Of a stretch of 64,000 nt of DNA, positions 1 to 9,417 are shown in pieces; within the stretch, counting starts at the first letter, position 1; each line of letters begins with the position of its first letter. This DNA comes from Schaalia radingae (GTDB lineage Bacteria > Actinomycetota > Actinomycetes > Actinomycetales > Actinomycetaceae): NCBI RefSeq assembly GCF_900106055.1, contig NZ_LT629792.1, forward strand, positions 1,550,001 through 1,614,000, written 5' to 3'. The notes below the pieces were generated by a model. It had not been told where the DNA came from. It was given only the letters and a program-made list of their open reading frames with translations, and did not search any database. A program made the translations under genes and the position numbers.

Positions 1-657
1 GTGGACAGCCAGGCCATGTCGGTGTGCCGTGGCAATGAAACGCGGCGTGACCACGCGAATCCCTCTAAATGCCAGTGGCACTTGTGCGGCAAGCACTCCC
101 TGGTCAGGTCCAGGAACGTTCCATGTGCGCGCACTTGAGGCGGTCGAAGCTGCGCCCATGAGCCTCGCGATCCCTGACATTCCCAGCGACGTGGAAGCGA
201 AGGGGCGGGCGTGGCGAACGCGGCGCAGACGCGGCTCACTGAACGAGGCAAGGACAACTCGATCCCACGCCTCTGCCTGATCAATGACATGGATCAGCGG
301 ATCGACAACCTCATCAACCTTTGCATCAATGTTCCATCGCGCCAGCGGCAGTTCGCTCAGCACGTCTTCGAGTCGTTCAACCGGCTCACCGTTGGCCGTA
401 TCAAGGCTGCGGATCTGGTCGAACGTACGTTGCGCAATAGTGACCGGTTCACCGTGTGTGACCTGTATGGAGGGGTCGTGGTGGACGACAACGACACCGT
501 CCAGTGTCAGGTGCACATCGGTTTCCTGGTGGATCACGCCCGCGTCAATGGCTCCGCGGAAGGCGCGCATCGTATTTTCGGGCCTCTCGTCAGCTCCGCC
601 TCGGTGAGCGATGATGAGTGGTCCTCGCTCATCTGCCCGCTGGGAATTTACTGACAT
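1..657 (-). CDS. Glycerophosphodiester phosphodiesterase family protein (3' end outside window)
   Basis: Predicted to hydrolyse glycerophosphodiesters to glycerol-3-phosphate and an alcohol. The 219 visible codons carry the GDPD TIM-barrel signature: AHRGG with His18-Arg19, then RPENT (Glu27), the metal pair Glu45-x-Asp47 in ETDVHLT, and a second catalytic His in HHDP (60-61). NIDAK near 109-113 matches the later acidic/Lys motif, and the visible end (AHRHGLAVH) is the family's final beta-strand just before the usual WT(V)N. No signal peptide is seen, so it is probably cytoplasmic. The start chosen is the ATG at 657, shortly before AHRGG. It overlaps the end of the upstream M23 peptidase gene by 10 bases, so the two are probably co-transcribed. 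The C-terminus lies beyond the window edge. Confidence 0.88.
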   Translation of the reverse strand, partial: MSVNSQRADERGPLIIAHRGGADERPENTMRAFRGAIDAGVIHQETDVHLTLDGVVVVHHDPSIQVTHGEPVTIAQRTFDQIRSLDTANGEPVERLEDVLSELPLARWNIDAKVDEVVDPLIHVIDQAEAWDRVVLASFSEPRLRRVRHARPFASTSLGMSGIARLMGAASTASSARTWNVPGPDQGVLAAQVPLAFRGIRVVTPRFIATAHRHGLAVH

Positions 658-1748
658 ACCTGATCCAGGAAATGTGCCTGATGCTCCGGCATCCACTGCA
701 TCGGATCGACCGGCGTGTCATCTGCCGTACGGATTTCAAAGTGCAGGTGCGGCCCTGTGGACCATCCTTCATTGCCCACCGCACCGATCACCTGACCGGC
801 CGTCACGGTGTCGCCTTCCTTCACCAGCACGTCACTGGAACTCTGATGGGCATAAGCCGAGTAGTACACGGTTCCGTCAGGGAGGCGGTGCTCAATACGC
901 ACGTAGGATCCTGAGCGGGAGTCCTGGCTGAATTCGACAACCGTGCCGTCAGCAATCGCGTGGATTGGCTCTCCCAGCGTGGACGCCATATCAACGCCTT
1001 CATGCATGAGGAGCTGGCCTGAGATGGGTGAGACGCGCATGGAGAACGGTGAGGTCACTTCGTAGCTGCCCTGCTTCAATGGCCACATGACATTGGCAGA
1101 TTCACGCACCGCACGGTTTCCGTCAGCGGCACCTTCTGCTTGCACACACGGGTCGACGTCCAGTGGCTGGCGTGCTCGTGAACGAGATGCGGCACCGGCG
1201 TACGCCTCGAGCGTCCCAGCATGCGTGGTCGTGCTTCCAATCGTCGCCCAGCTGGTCTGAGCAGGCCCGCTGTAGGTGGCTGCGACCGGCTGGTTGGACA
1301 CATCCTGCGGGCTGAGGAATGCACTCAGCGGGATCGCAATTCCAATAGTGGCGACAGCCAGGACGCTGAGAGCCAGCGGTTTGCGGGTGCGTAGGCGGCT
1401 CGACGGCGCATTATTCTGCCTCGTATAGGCTGTCGTGGTGCGTCGCACGCGTCGTGAACGTGTTGGACGAGCGTGGCGATCAGCCCGTTTGGGAAGCGCG
1501 GCCAGTCCGACCAGAGCCTCATTTCGCGAGGTGTCAGCCGCTTCGTCGTCGATTGACGAGGGCGACGCGTCCGCATGCAGCGAGCGGCGAGATGGGAAAG
1601 GTGAGATCACGCTGAGCGCGTCGATGGACTCAGGGCGTGTGTGCTGGTGGATCGTGCTGCGACGAGGAAACGGGGAGGCGATAGTGTGACCCTGTTCAGG
1701 TACCGTGTGTGGCGCATCGATTTGCGGTGTCAATTCCGCAGATCCCAT
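648..1748 (-). CDS. M23 family (LytM) peptidoglycan endopeptidase, membrane-anchored
   Basis: Likely cuts peptide cross-links in peptidoglycan outside the membrane. The 366-residue protein has a ~120-residue polar, Arg-rich cytoplasmic N-terminus, one membrane segment at about 124-145, a linker, and a C-terminal LytM domain. The zinc ligands and catalytic residues are visible: His249 and Asp253 in HEGVD, and His334/His336 in HLHFE. The gene follows an AAGGA-type ribosome site and a promoter-like sequence at 1826-1854, and leads into the glycerophosphodiesterase gene with a 10-base overlap. The long cytoplasmic N-terminus is unusual for a simple secreted endopeptidase and might be regulatory. 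Residues 62-68 (SPSSIDD) are encoded opposite a copy of the dispersed GACGAGGG motif. Confidence 0.9.
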   Translation of the reverse strand: MGSAELTPQIDAPHTVPEQGHTIASPFPRRSTIHQHTRPESIDALSVISPFPSRRSLHADASPSSIDDEAADTSRNEALVGLAALPKRADRHARPTRSRRVRRTTTAYTRQNNAPSSRLRTRKPLALSVLAVATIGIAIPLSAFLSPQDVSNQPVAATYSGPAQTSWATIGSTTTHAGTLEAYAGAASRSRARQPLDVDPCVQAEGAADGNRAVRESANVMWPLKQGSYEVTSPFSMRVSPISGQLLMHEGVDMASTLGEPIHAIADGTVVEFSQDSRSGSYVRIEHRLPDGTVYYSAYAHQSSSDVLVKEGDTVTAGQVIGAVGNEGWSTGPHLHFEIRTADDTPVDPMQWMPEHQAHFLDQVCQ

Positions 1749-1825
1749 GCCCGTTCCTTCCTGAATTCCACAGATATCGCCCTCGACGCATCGTCTTGTT
1801 GATTGCGCCGCATAGCACTGACATC

Positions 1826-1854
1826 AATATAACCCGCGACAGCTCTGATCACAA
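1826..1854 (-). promoter_or_regulatory. Sigma-70-like promoter for the M23 peptidase gene
   Basis: On the minus strand TTGTGA (1854-1849) and TATATT (1831-1826) are separated by 17 bases, a good housekeeping-sigma match. A transcript from here would have a leader of about 70 bases. No c-di-AMP riboswitch signature was found in the leader. Confidence 0.5.
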
Positions 1855-2006
1855 AACTATAACGGCCTGTGACCGAGGCTAGCTGATGCACTGCCAGATG
1901 GGAAGCCTAATCCGCGTGAGACGCACGGGTCATTCATCACATCAGGTCGCCAGTAGGCACCATCACGCACGTTGCACTCCCCCGCCGAGATCTCTGCCGC
2001 ACAGTG

Positions 2007-3056
2007 TCACCCGATCTGTCCGCGCTGCAGGGAATCCCTGACTTCACCGACCAGGTCTTCGAGTATGTCCTCCAAGAACAATACACCGATGACTGCCCCC
2101 GATTCCCCCATCACCAGTGCACAGTGTGTCCCCGACTTCTGCATGCGTCGCAGGGCGTCTTCCACTTCGTCATTTTCATGGACGCGATCCATCTTCCGGA
2201 TCCTCCATGCGGTGATCGGCTCCAGACGCTCCTTTTCAGTATCGGCATAGAGGATGTCCTTGAGGTGAATGTAGCCGATGATTTCGTCGCCGTCTCCAGT
2301 CACCGGGAAGCGTGAGAATCCCGTTTGCGCCACGAGGCGCTCGACATCGTGGGGTGTCGCGTCGCGAGGAACCGTGATCAGATCGTCGAGGGCGACCATG
2401 TCCGACTTCGCGGTTTCTTCAGAAAACTCGAGTGCTCCGCTGAGCAGTCCCAGGTCGTCCGAGATTGTTCCTTCGCGCTCCGACAGCTTGACGATCGAAG
2501 CGACTTCTTCGACGGTGAAGGTCGCGGAAATTTCCGACTGTGGCTCGATTCCGCGGATCTTCAGGAACCAGTTCGCTGCGTTGTCCATTGCATGAATAAC
2601 ACCGTGCAGTACGTGTCCCATCGCGACGAGCGGCGGAGCCAATATCAGCAGCGCGGTGTGCGGCATGGCGATCGAGATGTTCTTCGGCACCATTTCCCCG
2701 AACACCACATGTGCGAACAGGACGATCAGGAGGGCCACAACAAACGCGACAACGTGAGCGCTTGCTGACGGCATTCCGATTGCCACCAGCGGGTCGTGAA
2801 TGAGGTGCGCGATCGCCGGTTCAGCAACGAATCCCAGTGACGTGGAGGCCACCGTAATACCCAGCTGGCAAATCGCCAGCATGAGGGAGACATGTTTGAG
2901 CGCGTACATCGCCTGCTTGGCGCCGCGCACGCCTTTGTCACGCAGAGGCTCAATCTGTGATCGCCTGGTCGAGGTGGTGGCGAACTCACCCGCCACGAAG
3001 AACGCGTTGATGGCCAACAGCAATATGGTCAGAAAGATGCCAAGTGCGGGGCTCAT
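2007..3056 (-). CDS. CNNM-domain/CBS-pair membrane protein (HlyC/CorC family), shorter paralogue
   Basis: Integral membrane protein of the UPF0053/CNNM family, often named hemolysin-like but probably concerned with Mg2+ or other divalent-cation efflux. The 349 residues comprise an N-terminal CNNM transmembrane domain (about 1-190, including a GEMVPKNI-type motif typical of the family) followed by a CBS pair (about 205-335). It lacks the C-terminal CorC_HlyC domain found in its neighbour. The start overlaps the neighbour's stop by four bases (ATGA), so the two are translationally coupled. Tandem paralogues, one with and one without the last domain, are common in actinobacteria and may form a heteromer. 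The exact substrate cannot be read from the sequence. Confidence 0.87.
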   Translation of the reverse strand: MSPALGIFLTILLLAINAFFVAGEFATTSTRRSQIEPLRDKGVRGAKQAMYALKHVSLMLAICQLGITVASTSLGFVAEPAIAHLIHDPLVAIGMPSASAHVVAFVVALLIVLFAHVVFGEMVPKNISIAMPHTALLILAPPLVAMGHVLHGVIHAMDNAANWFLKIRGIEPQSEISATFTVEEVASIVKLSEREGTISDDLGLLSGALEFSEETAKSDMVALDDLITVPRDATPHDVERLVAQTGFSRFPVTGDGDEIIGYIHLKDILYADTEKERLEPITAWRIRKMDRVHENDEVEDALRRMQKSGTHCALVMGESGAVIGVLFLEDILEDLVGEVRDSLQRGQIG

Positions 3057-4390
3057 ATCAGCTCATCCTCCTGCTCCTGGTCATCGGTCTGGGGAGGCTC
3101 CACTTCAATTTGCGTGACGCGCCGGCCCTGCATCTGCGTGACAGTCAGGCGCACACGATCGACCACCACTGTGTCGCCTGTTTCGGGGACGCGACCTATA
3201 TTGTCAATGATCAGCCCAGCCAGGGTTTCGTAGCCGCCCTCGTCGGGGACGATAATTCCGAGCCGTTCGGCCAGCTCGTCGGGCCGCAGCCTGCCGGGCA
3301 CCAGGTATGTGCCGTCAACTTGGGTGCGTATACCGAGGCGACGATGATCATGCTCGTCGGATACCTCTCCGACGATTTCTTCCACGACGTCTTCCAGGGT
3401 GACGATGCCGGCAACTCCGCCATACTCGTCCACCACAACAGCCATCTGCAGGCCCTCTTCACGCAGGTGAAGCAGCAGCGGAGCAAGAGACATCGTCTCG
3501 GGCACTTTCGGGGCGGGGTTGAGCAGAGAGGACGACAGGACGGACACGTCAGAGCGTTTCTCCCACGGCACAGCAACCGCGCGGCGCAATGAGACAAAAC
3601 CGAGCACGTCATCACTGTCATCACCAATGACGGGGAAACGCGAGTGACCAGTTTCCTTAGACAGTGCCACGACGTCAGCAGCTACCGCGTCGGATCCAAG
3701 CGTGCACAGCAGTCCTCGATCGGACATCACGTCCACGGCGGAGAGCTGACCGACTCGAATAGAGTTCGTGAACAAAGATGCGGTGGAGGTGTCCAGTGTT
3801 CCTTCTTCTGCACTGTGACGCACGAGGGCGGCCAGTTCGGACGCCGACCGGGCAGAGGAGATCTCTTCCTGGGGTTCAATGCCTATTAGCCGCAAAATCG
3901 CGTTCGCTGTGCCGTTGAGCAGGAAGATGATCGGTTTGCAGATCCACGTGAACGCCATCTGGAATGGCACCACCATACCGGCGGTTTTCAGCGGATGCGC
4001 CAGAGCAAGGTTCTTGGGCAGCAGCTCACCGAAGAGCATCGAAAATGCATTGATGAGCACGGCTGAGACGAGTACGCCGATTGTTCCAGCAATGGCGCTG
4101 GCCAATCCCACGGATATCAGGCCGTCGTTGATCAGTCGGGTCAGAACCGACTGAGTTGTATAGCCCAGCAAAATAGTTGTCAGCGTGATTCCGACCTGGG
4201 AACCAGATAGCTGGGTGGACAACGTGCGTGTGGCTTTCAGGACTTGTGCTGCGCGCTTATCGCCTGCTGATGCTCGCCGTTCGACGGATGCCTGGTCAAG
4301 TGCAACCAAAGAAAACTCCGAGGACACAAAGATGAAGGTGCCGAATGTCAGCACAACTCCGAGCAGCAAGAAAATGATGTCTAAAACCAC
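3053..4390 (-). CDS. CNNM/CBS/CorC_HlyC-domain membrane protein, longer paralogue
   Basis: First gene of a two-gene operon. The 445 residues contain a CNNM membrane domain (about 1-200, with GELLPKNLAL), a CBS pair (about 215-335, ending in VVDEYGGVAGIVTLEDVVEE, a highly conserved stretch of this family) and a C-terminal CorC_HlyC transporter-associated domain (about 350-435). The predicted role is divalent-cation (Mg2+/Co2+) transport or sensing at the membrane. Translation starts at a GTG preceded by GAGG with about 7 bases of spacing. The following paralogue overlaps by four bases. Confidence 0.88.
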   Translation of the reverse strand: MVLDIIFLLLGVVLTFGTFIFVSSEFSLVALDQASVERRASAGDKRAAQVLKATRTLSTQLSGSQVGITLTTILLGYTTQSVLTRLINDGLISVGLASAIAGTIGVLVSAVLINAFSMLFGELLPKNLALAHPLKTAGMVVPFQMAFTWICKPIIFLLNGTANAILRLIGIEPQEEISSARSASELAALVRHSAEEGTLDTSTASLFTNSIRVGQLSAVDVMSDRGLLCTLGSDAVAADVVALSKETGHSRFPVIGDDSDDVLGFVSLRRAVAVPWEKRSDVSVLSSSLLNPAPKVPETMSLAPLLLHLREEGLQMAVVVDEYGGVAGIVTLEDVVEEIVGEVSDEHDHRRLGIRTQVDGTYLVPGRLRPDELAERLGIIVPDEGGYETLAGLIIDNIGRVPETGDTVVVDRVRLTVTQMQGRRVTQIEVEPPQTDDQEQEDELI

Positions 4391-4710
4391 GAGGCAACCT
4401 CATGTGTGTGCGACTGACTGGGCACACCGCTAGGCATCATTAAAGTGAATGTCAAGGGGCAACTGTCACTGTCCATGATGACCAATAGTGTACAGGCAAA
4501 TGTTCGGGCATGAACAGTGGTGGACATGCGGCGCGGCCACCGTCGTAGCAATATGTAAAGGAATAGACAAGTATTGGGTGGGTATTTGGCCAGCACACGC
4601 ACAGTTTGACAAAAACTCGATAAATTATCTCAATATCGAGAGACTTCCTCACAAAACCCTCTATGCTGGAGGCGAGCAAACCTCACGTTTCCACGATAGG
4701 AGTGACCACG
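4391..4710. other. Intergenic region between the divergent CNNM operon and kgd
   Basis: About 320 bases without a convincing gene. A plus-strand TTGACA sits at 4606-4611, about 100 bases before the kgd start, but no strong -10 lies at 16-18 bases; CAATAT at 4631-4636 would need a 19-base spacer. A strong ribosome site (AGGAG, 4698-4702) precedes the GTG at 4711. The region is A+T-rich compared with its surroundings, as expected for divergent promoters. Confidence 0.4.
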
Positions 4711-7700
4711 GTGGACGCCTCCGATCAACACGAATCAACTCATGAGTCCGAAAAGGATCAGCAGTGGTGGATTGACCACATGAGGGTCCAGTACGACGAG
4801 GATCCCAGTTCAGTTGACGACGCCTGGCGCGAGTACTTCGAGGCTGTCGACGCCCTCGAAAAGGCTGACGAAGCCGATGTGCGCGTCACAGCTGAAGAGG
4901 ACATACAAGCCAGCGAACCGGACGGCGACGAAGCCGACCAGACTTCGGCAAGTGACGTTGCCGACGAGTCGGAGGAAGAGCGTCCAGCCAACACGATGCT
5001 GGTCACACGATCCGACCTTCCTCCCGCACCACTGGCGCAGACCAGTGAAGCCACCTCGCCCTACACGCGCATGACGGCGGTGCGCGCGGCCACTGAGCTC
5101 AATGAGGATGCGCGGACCGAAGATCGTACCGATCTGTTGAAGGGCATTGCACGGGCAACGGCGAAAAACATGGACCAGTCGCTGACGATTCCGACCGCCA
5201 CATCTGCCCGCCAGGTACCGGCAAAACTGCTGATCGAAAACCGTTCACTGCTCAACCGCCACTTGGCTCGCACGACCGGCGGCAAGGTCTCGTTCACTCA
5301 CCTGATCGGATACGCGTTGGTGGAAGCCATGTGCGAGATGCCGTCAATGAACGTGCGCTACTCCACCGACAAGAAGGGCCGGCCGCAAATTGAGCGTCTC
5401 GCGCACGTCGGTTTCGGGCTGGCGATCGACGTGGCGCAACCCAACGGGAAGCGCTCGCTGATGGTGCCGGTCCTGCAGGAAGCGGACACACTGACATTTC
5501 TCGAGTTCGTTGCCGCCTATAACGACACGGTGCGTCGTGCTCGCGATGGTGAACTGACCCCGGATGATTTCCAGGGCGGCACCGTGACCCTGACGAATCC
5601 CGGCACGATCGGCACGACGACATCTGTTCCGCGCCTGATGACAGGTCAAGGACTCATCGTCGGTGTCGGCGCGACGAACTACCCCGCCGAATTCGCGGGC
5701 GTGTCCCCTCGCCGTCTGGCTCAGCTCGGCATCGGCAAGACGATGTTCCTGTCCTCCACCTATGACCATCGCATTATTCAGGGTGCGGCATCCGGCGAGT
5801 TCTTGCGGTTGATGGACAACAAGCTGTCCGGCAAGGACGGATTCTGGGATCGCGTCTTCGATACCTATCATGTCCCCCACCCGCCTTATCACTGGGAGCC
5901 TGATCGCGAATACGACATTGAGCGCGAAAAAGGCAAGCCTGCACGTATTGCGGAATTGATTCACGCATACCGCTCGCGCGGGCACCTTGCTGCTGACACT
6001 GACCCGCTGGCTTATCGTGTGCGGCGCCATCCTGACCTGGATATCACCAGCTACGGCCTGTCGGTGTGGGATCTGGATCGTCAGTTCCCCACAGGCGGTT
6101 TTGGCGGGGAATCCTACATGACGCTGAGGGAAATCCTCGATCGTTTGCGCGATACATATACACGCACCATCGGCATTGAATACATGCACATTCAGGATCC
6201 TGAGCAGCGCAAATGGGTCCAAGAGCGCATCGAGAAGCCCTACTCCGTGCCCTCGACTGAGGAACAGCGCCACATTTTGTCTACTCTCAATCACGCGGAG
6301 GCATTCGAGGAGTTCCTCCAGACCAAGTACGTCGGGCAGAAGCGGTTCTCACTGGAGGGCGGCGAATCGCTGATTCCACTGCTTGATGCGATCCTGTCGG
6401 ATGCAGCACAGGCCGGTTTACCTGAGGTGGCTATCGGAATGGCTCACCGCGGCAGGTTGAACGTACTGGCCAACATTGCCGGCAAGTCCTACGGGCAGAT
6501 CTTCTCTGAGTTTGAAGGCAACGAAAACCCGCAGGACGAAGGCTCCGGCGACGTGAAGTACCACCTGGGCACTGAAGGCGTGTTCAGCCGTGAAGACGGT
6601 GTGGCCACCAAGGTGTATCTGGCTGCAAACCCGTCGCACCTGGAGGCCGCTGACGGCGTCCTCGAAGGCATCGTGCGCGCCAAGCAGGATCAGCTCCATG
6701 ACGATGATTTCTCGGTTGTGCCGATTCTGATCCACGGCGATGCCGCCTTCATTGGCCAAGGAGTCGTGCAGGAAACACTGAACCTGTCTCAGCTCAAGGG
6801 ATATCGAACCGGCGGCACGATCCACCTGATCGTCAACAACCAGATCGGTTTCACAACCGGCCCGACATCGGGACGTTCAACCCGTTACCCGACGGACCTG
6901 GCCAAAGGCCTGCAGGTGCCGATCCTGCACGTCAACGGCGATGATCCCGAGTCAGTGGTGCGCATGGGACATCTGGCAATGGCCTATCGCGAGCGCTTCC
7001 ATAAGGACGTGATCGTGGATCTGGTGTGCTACCGCCGACGCGGCCACAACGAGGGCGACGATCCGTCGATGACGCAACCCGTCATGTATGAACTGATCCG
7101 TCAGATCCCATCAACCCGCACCGTCTACATGCGTAACCTGATCGGACGCGAGCAGCTGACCGAAGAAGAGGTCGAAGCATCCATCAAGGAATACGAAGAC
7201 GAGTTGAACAAGATCCTCACGCAGACCCGTGAGGAAGGCTGGCAGGTTCCTGAATCCCAGCTGCCTGGCCAGGGCATGATGATCGGTTGGGAATCCCCCG
7301 TTCCGGCAGGCGCCATCGAACGCATCGGTGAAGCATTCAACACCTTCCCTGATGGCTTCGTTCCCCATCCCAAGATGCTGAAGCTGTGTGAACGGCGTCA
7401 GGAAATGGCGACGGGCACACGCCCGATCGACTGGGGCTTTGGTGAGCTGATCGCTTTGGGCTCGCTGGTCATGGAAGGAACTCCGGTGCGTTTTTCCGGA
7501 CAGGACGCCCGTCGTGCAACGTTCGTCCAGCGTCACGCGGTTCTACATGACCACAACAATGGCCGCGAGTTCACTCCGCTCAACTTCCTCACCGACGATC
7601 AGGCGATCTTCGAAATCTACGATTCGCCCCTGTCTGAGTACGTCGTCATGGGATTTGAATACGGCTACTCGGTTCAGCGTCCTGATGCGCTGGTCGTGTG

Positions 7701-8445
7701 GGAAGCACAGTTCGGTGACTTCGCCAATGGCGCCCAGTCAGTGATCGATGAGTTCGTCAGCTCATCTGAGCAGAAGTGGGGACAACGCTCCTCGGTTGTC
7801 CTTCTGCTCCCCCACGGCTATGAAGGGCAGGGCCCCGACCACTCGTCAGCGCGCATTGAGCGTTATCTGACTTTGGCCGCTGAAAACAACATGTGGATCT
7901 GTCAGCCGTCGACACCGGCACAGCATTTCCACATGCTGCGCACGCAGGCCTACAGGCGCCCTCGTAAACCCCTCATTGCGTTCACGCCCAAGCAGCTGCT
8001 GCGTCTGCCCGCAGCCAGCTCGTCGATCGACGATTTCACGTCCGGTCACTTCCTGCCCGTCATTGGCGAGGTCGACCAGCGCGTCACCGATGTCAATCGC
8101 GTGGTGTTGTGTTCAGGCCGTCTCTACTACGACCTGGTCAAGGAACGTGAGGCGAAGGAAGCATGGTCGACTGCGATCGTGCGCGTCGAGCAGTACTACC
8201 CCAAGCCGATCGATGAGATTCGTGAGCAGCTGGATCGCTACCCAGGTGCTGAGGTTATGTGGGCGCAGGATGAGCCCCGCAACCAGGGCGCGTGGCCGTT
8301 CATGGCGCTTAACGTGTTCACCGAACTGGGCGTGCAGCCCATCGTGGTGTCGCGTCCTGCGTCCGCTTCCCCTGCGGCAGGCCGGGCCTCCACCCACAAG
8401 CGCCAGCTCGCTGAACTGCTCGCCACACTCTTTGGCAAGGACTGA
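4711..8445 (+). CDS. kgd: Multifunctional 2-oxoglutarate metabolism enzyme (fused E2o/E1o)
   Basis: Actinobacterial fusion that works in the TCA cycle as the E1 2-oxoglutarate dehydrogenase with a built-in succinyltransferase (E2) catalytic domain. From the GTG start the protein has 1244 residues: a short N-terminal helix (QWWIDHMRVQYDEDPSSV), an acidic linker to about 120, an E2 acyltransferase domain to about 370 with catalytic His353 in DHRIIQGA, then the ThDP-dependent E1 with GDAAFIGQG (from residue 676) and the NN pair (709-710) of the ThDP motif, and the transketolase pyrimidine domain (SGQDARRATF). No lipoyl domain is present, as usual for Kgd. An ATG lies 48 bases upstream in frame, but the GTG has AGGAG eight bases before it. 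A stem-loop follows the stop. Confidence 0.96.
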   Translation: MDASDQHESTHESEKDQQWWIDHMRVQYDEDPSSVDDAWREYFEAVDALEKADEADVRVTAEEDIQASEPDGDEADQTSASDVADESEEERPANTMLVTRSDLPPAPLAQTSEATSPYTRMTAVRAATELNEDARTEDRTDLLKGIARATAKNMDQSLTIPTATSARQVPAKLLIENRSLLNRHLARTTGGKVSFTHLIGYALVEAMCEMPSMNVRYSTDKKGRPQIERLAHVGFGLAIDVAQPNGKRSLMVPVLQEADTLTFLEFVAAYNDTVRRARDGELTPDDFQGGTVTLTNPGTIGTTTSVPRLMTGQGLIVGVGATNYPAEFAGVSPRRLAQLGIGKTMFLSSTYDHRIIQGAASGEFLRLMDNKLSGKDGFWDRVFDTYHVPHPPYHWEPDREYDIEREKGKPARIAELIHAYRSRGHLAADTDPLAYRVRRHPDLDITSYGLSVWDLDRQFPTGGFGGESYMTLREILDRLRDTYTRTIGIEYMHIQDPEQRKWVQERIEKPYSVPSTEEQRHILSTLNHAEAFEEFLQTKYVGQKRFSLEGGESLIPLLDAILSDAAQAGLPEVAIGMAHRGRLNVLANIAGKSYGQIFSEFEGNENPQDEGSGDVKYHLGTEGVFSREDGVATKVYLAANPSHLEAADGVLEGIVRAKQDQLHDDDFSVVPILIHGDAAFIGQGVVQETLNLSQLKGYRTGGTIHLIVNNQIGFTTGPTSGRSTRYPTDLAKGLQVPILHVNGDDPESVVRMGHLAMAYRERFHKDVIVDLVCYRRRGHNEGDDPSMTQPVMYELIRQIPSTRTVYMRNLIGREQLTEEEVEASIKEYEDELNKILTQTREEGWQVPESQLPGQGMMIGWESPVPAGAIERIGEAFNTFPDGFVPHPKMLKLCERRQEMATGTRPIDWGFGELIALGSLVMEGTPVRFSGQDARRATFVQRHAVLHDHNNGREFTPLNFLTDDQAIFEIYDSPLSEYVVMGFEYGYSVQRPDALVVWEAQFGDFANGAQSVIDEFVSSSEQKWGQRSSVVLLLPHGYEGQGPDHSSARIERYLTLAAENNMWICQPSTPAQHFHMLRTQAYRRPRKPLIAFTPKQLLRLPAASSSIDDFTSGHFLPVIGEVDQRVTDVNRVVLCSGRLYYDLVKEREAKEAWSTAIVRVEQYYPKPIDEIREQLDRYPGAEVMWAQDEPRNQGAWPFMALNVFTELGVQPIVVSRPASASPAAGRASTHKRQLAELLATLFGKD

Positions 8446-8468
8446 CCTGCTCGCTTCATAGACGCCTC

Positions 8469-8506
8469 GTGCTCCTCGATTTGCGCCTCTCGCGCTCGAG
8501 GGGCAC
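8469..8506 (+). terminator. Stem-loop after kgd
   Basis: An 11-bp stem (8469-8479 with 8496-8506, one G-U pair) lies 24 bases after the kgd stop. There is no T-run, so a terminator role is plausible but not certain. Confidence 0.4.
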
Positions 8507-8580
8507 TTGGCATGTGAGCTCCGCTTCTGTACCATCCGCCCCGTCATCTAAGCAGGACTCTGGGCATTTAGCGCGCGGGC

Positions 8581-8680
8581 CTGAATCTGCGGAACTTCTT
8601 CCTCACTCCTCACAGGCCCGTGCACAGCTGGTGTGTGAACCTCGATCTGCGGAGCTTCTTCGTCGTTCCCACATGCCTTT
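8581..8680. repeat. Imperfect direct repeat, 60-bp offset, in the kgd-SGNH gap
   Basis: The gap 8446-8780 (335 bases) has no convincing gene. It holds two related segments starting at 8581 and 8641, matching at about 23 of the first 30 positions, each containing ATCTGCGGARCTTCTTC. A sequence at 8749-8765 matches the repeat unit of the 11063-11303 array at 15 of 17 positions and lies just before the next gene's ribosome site. Confidence 0.5.
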
Positions 8681-8780
8681 GAACACCTGTCGCGCCAGAA
8701 TCTGACCTGCCAGCTTGCGTTACATGTGATGGGCGCTGCGAGCGGCTAATCTAGTGGAAGGTGCATGAAGGAGGAAACCA

Positions 8781-9383
8781 GTGAAGCGCATCTGCGTGAT
8801 CGGTGATGACTTGGTCGCCGGAATCGGTGACCCCCGAGCCTTGGGGTGGGTTGGACGCGTCATTGCACGCACCCGTTTTGCCTCAGCCCCCGCCGTCATG
8901 CCCCTCGCCGTTCCTGGAGAAACAACCGCAGGTCTCGCTGCCAGGTGGGAAAGTGAAGTCAACGCGCGGATTTCCTCATCCGACACATTGCACATGGTGG
9001 TAGCCGTTGGTGCGGCCGACGTGCCCAGTGGGTTATCCACACCGCGGTCACGCCTGAATCTGGCCAATATTGTGGACCGTGCGCGCGAGCGCGGCATCTC
9101 CACGCTTGTGGTCGGCCCGCCGCCTCTGGCCGGAGCCCAGCAGCAGCAGCTGGCGGCCCTTGACCGAGCATGTGCGGAAGTGTGTGACCGCCGGGGTATC
9201 ACCTACGTGACGTGCCTGGAGCCCCTGGTCGCACATGACCAGTGGATCGCTGACATGGCCGCATCGACAGCCCGCTCCCCCCATGAGCTCACGTTGCCGG
9301 CGCAAGCCGGATACGCGCTGATGGCGTACCTGGTTCTTCACCAAGGCTGGTTTGAGTGGGTGGACGCTGACCCGATGCCGTAA
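8781..9383 (+). CDS. SGNH/GDSL-fold protein lacking the catalytic residues
   Basis: 200 residues with the layout of GDSL esterases, but the catalytic positions look lost. Block I reads IGDDLVAGIGD, so Asp10 replaces the nucleophilic Ser of GDSL. Block III reads VGAADV where GAND is expected, so the oxyanion Asn is Ala. Block V reads ELTLPAQAGY (169-178) where D-x-x-H-P is expected, so Leu172 replaces the catalytic His. The fold-defining residues around these sites are kept. No signal peptide or membrane segment is seen. The GTG start has GGAGGA five bases upstream. The protein may be a binding pseudoenzyme or use another chemistry. It stands alone between kgd and the convergent Nramp gene. 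Confidence 0.75.
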   Translation: MKRICVIGDDLVAGIGDPRALGWVGRVIARTRFASAPAVMPLAVPGETTAGLAARWESEVNARISSSDTLHMVVAVGAADVPSGLSTPRSRLNLANIVDRARERGISTLVVGPPPLAGAQQQQLAALDRACAEVCDRRGITYVTCLEPLVAHDQWIADMAASTARSPHELTLPAQAGYALMAYLVLHQGWFEWVDADPMP

Positions 9384-9417
9384 CAACCTGCCGGCCGCGG
9401 CGAGGTTGCCGCGCTGG

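Noticed and set aside
1749..2006. c-di-AMP (ydaO) riboswitch before the M23 peptidase
   Set aside because: Such genes often carry one in actinobacteria, but the conserved core sequences are not found; a plain promoter fits better.
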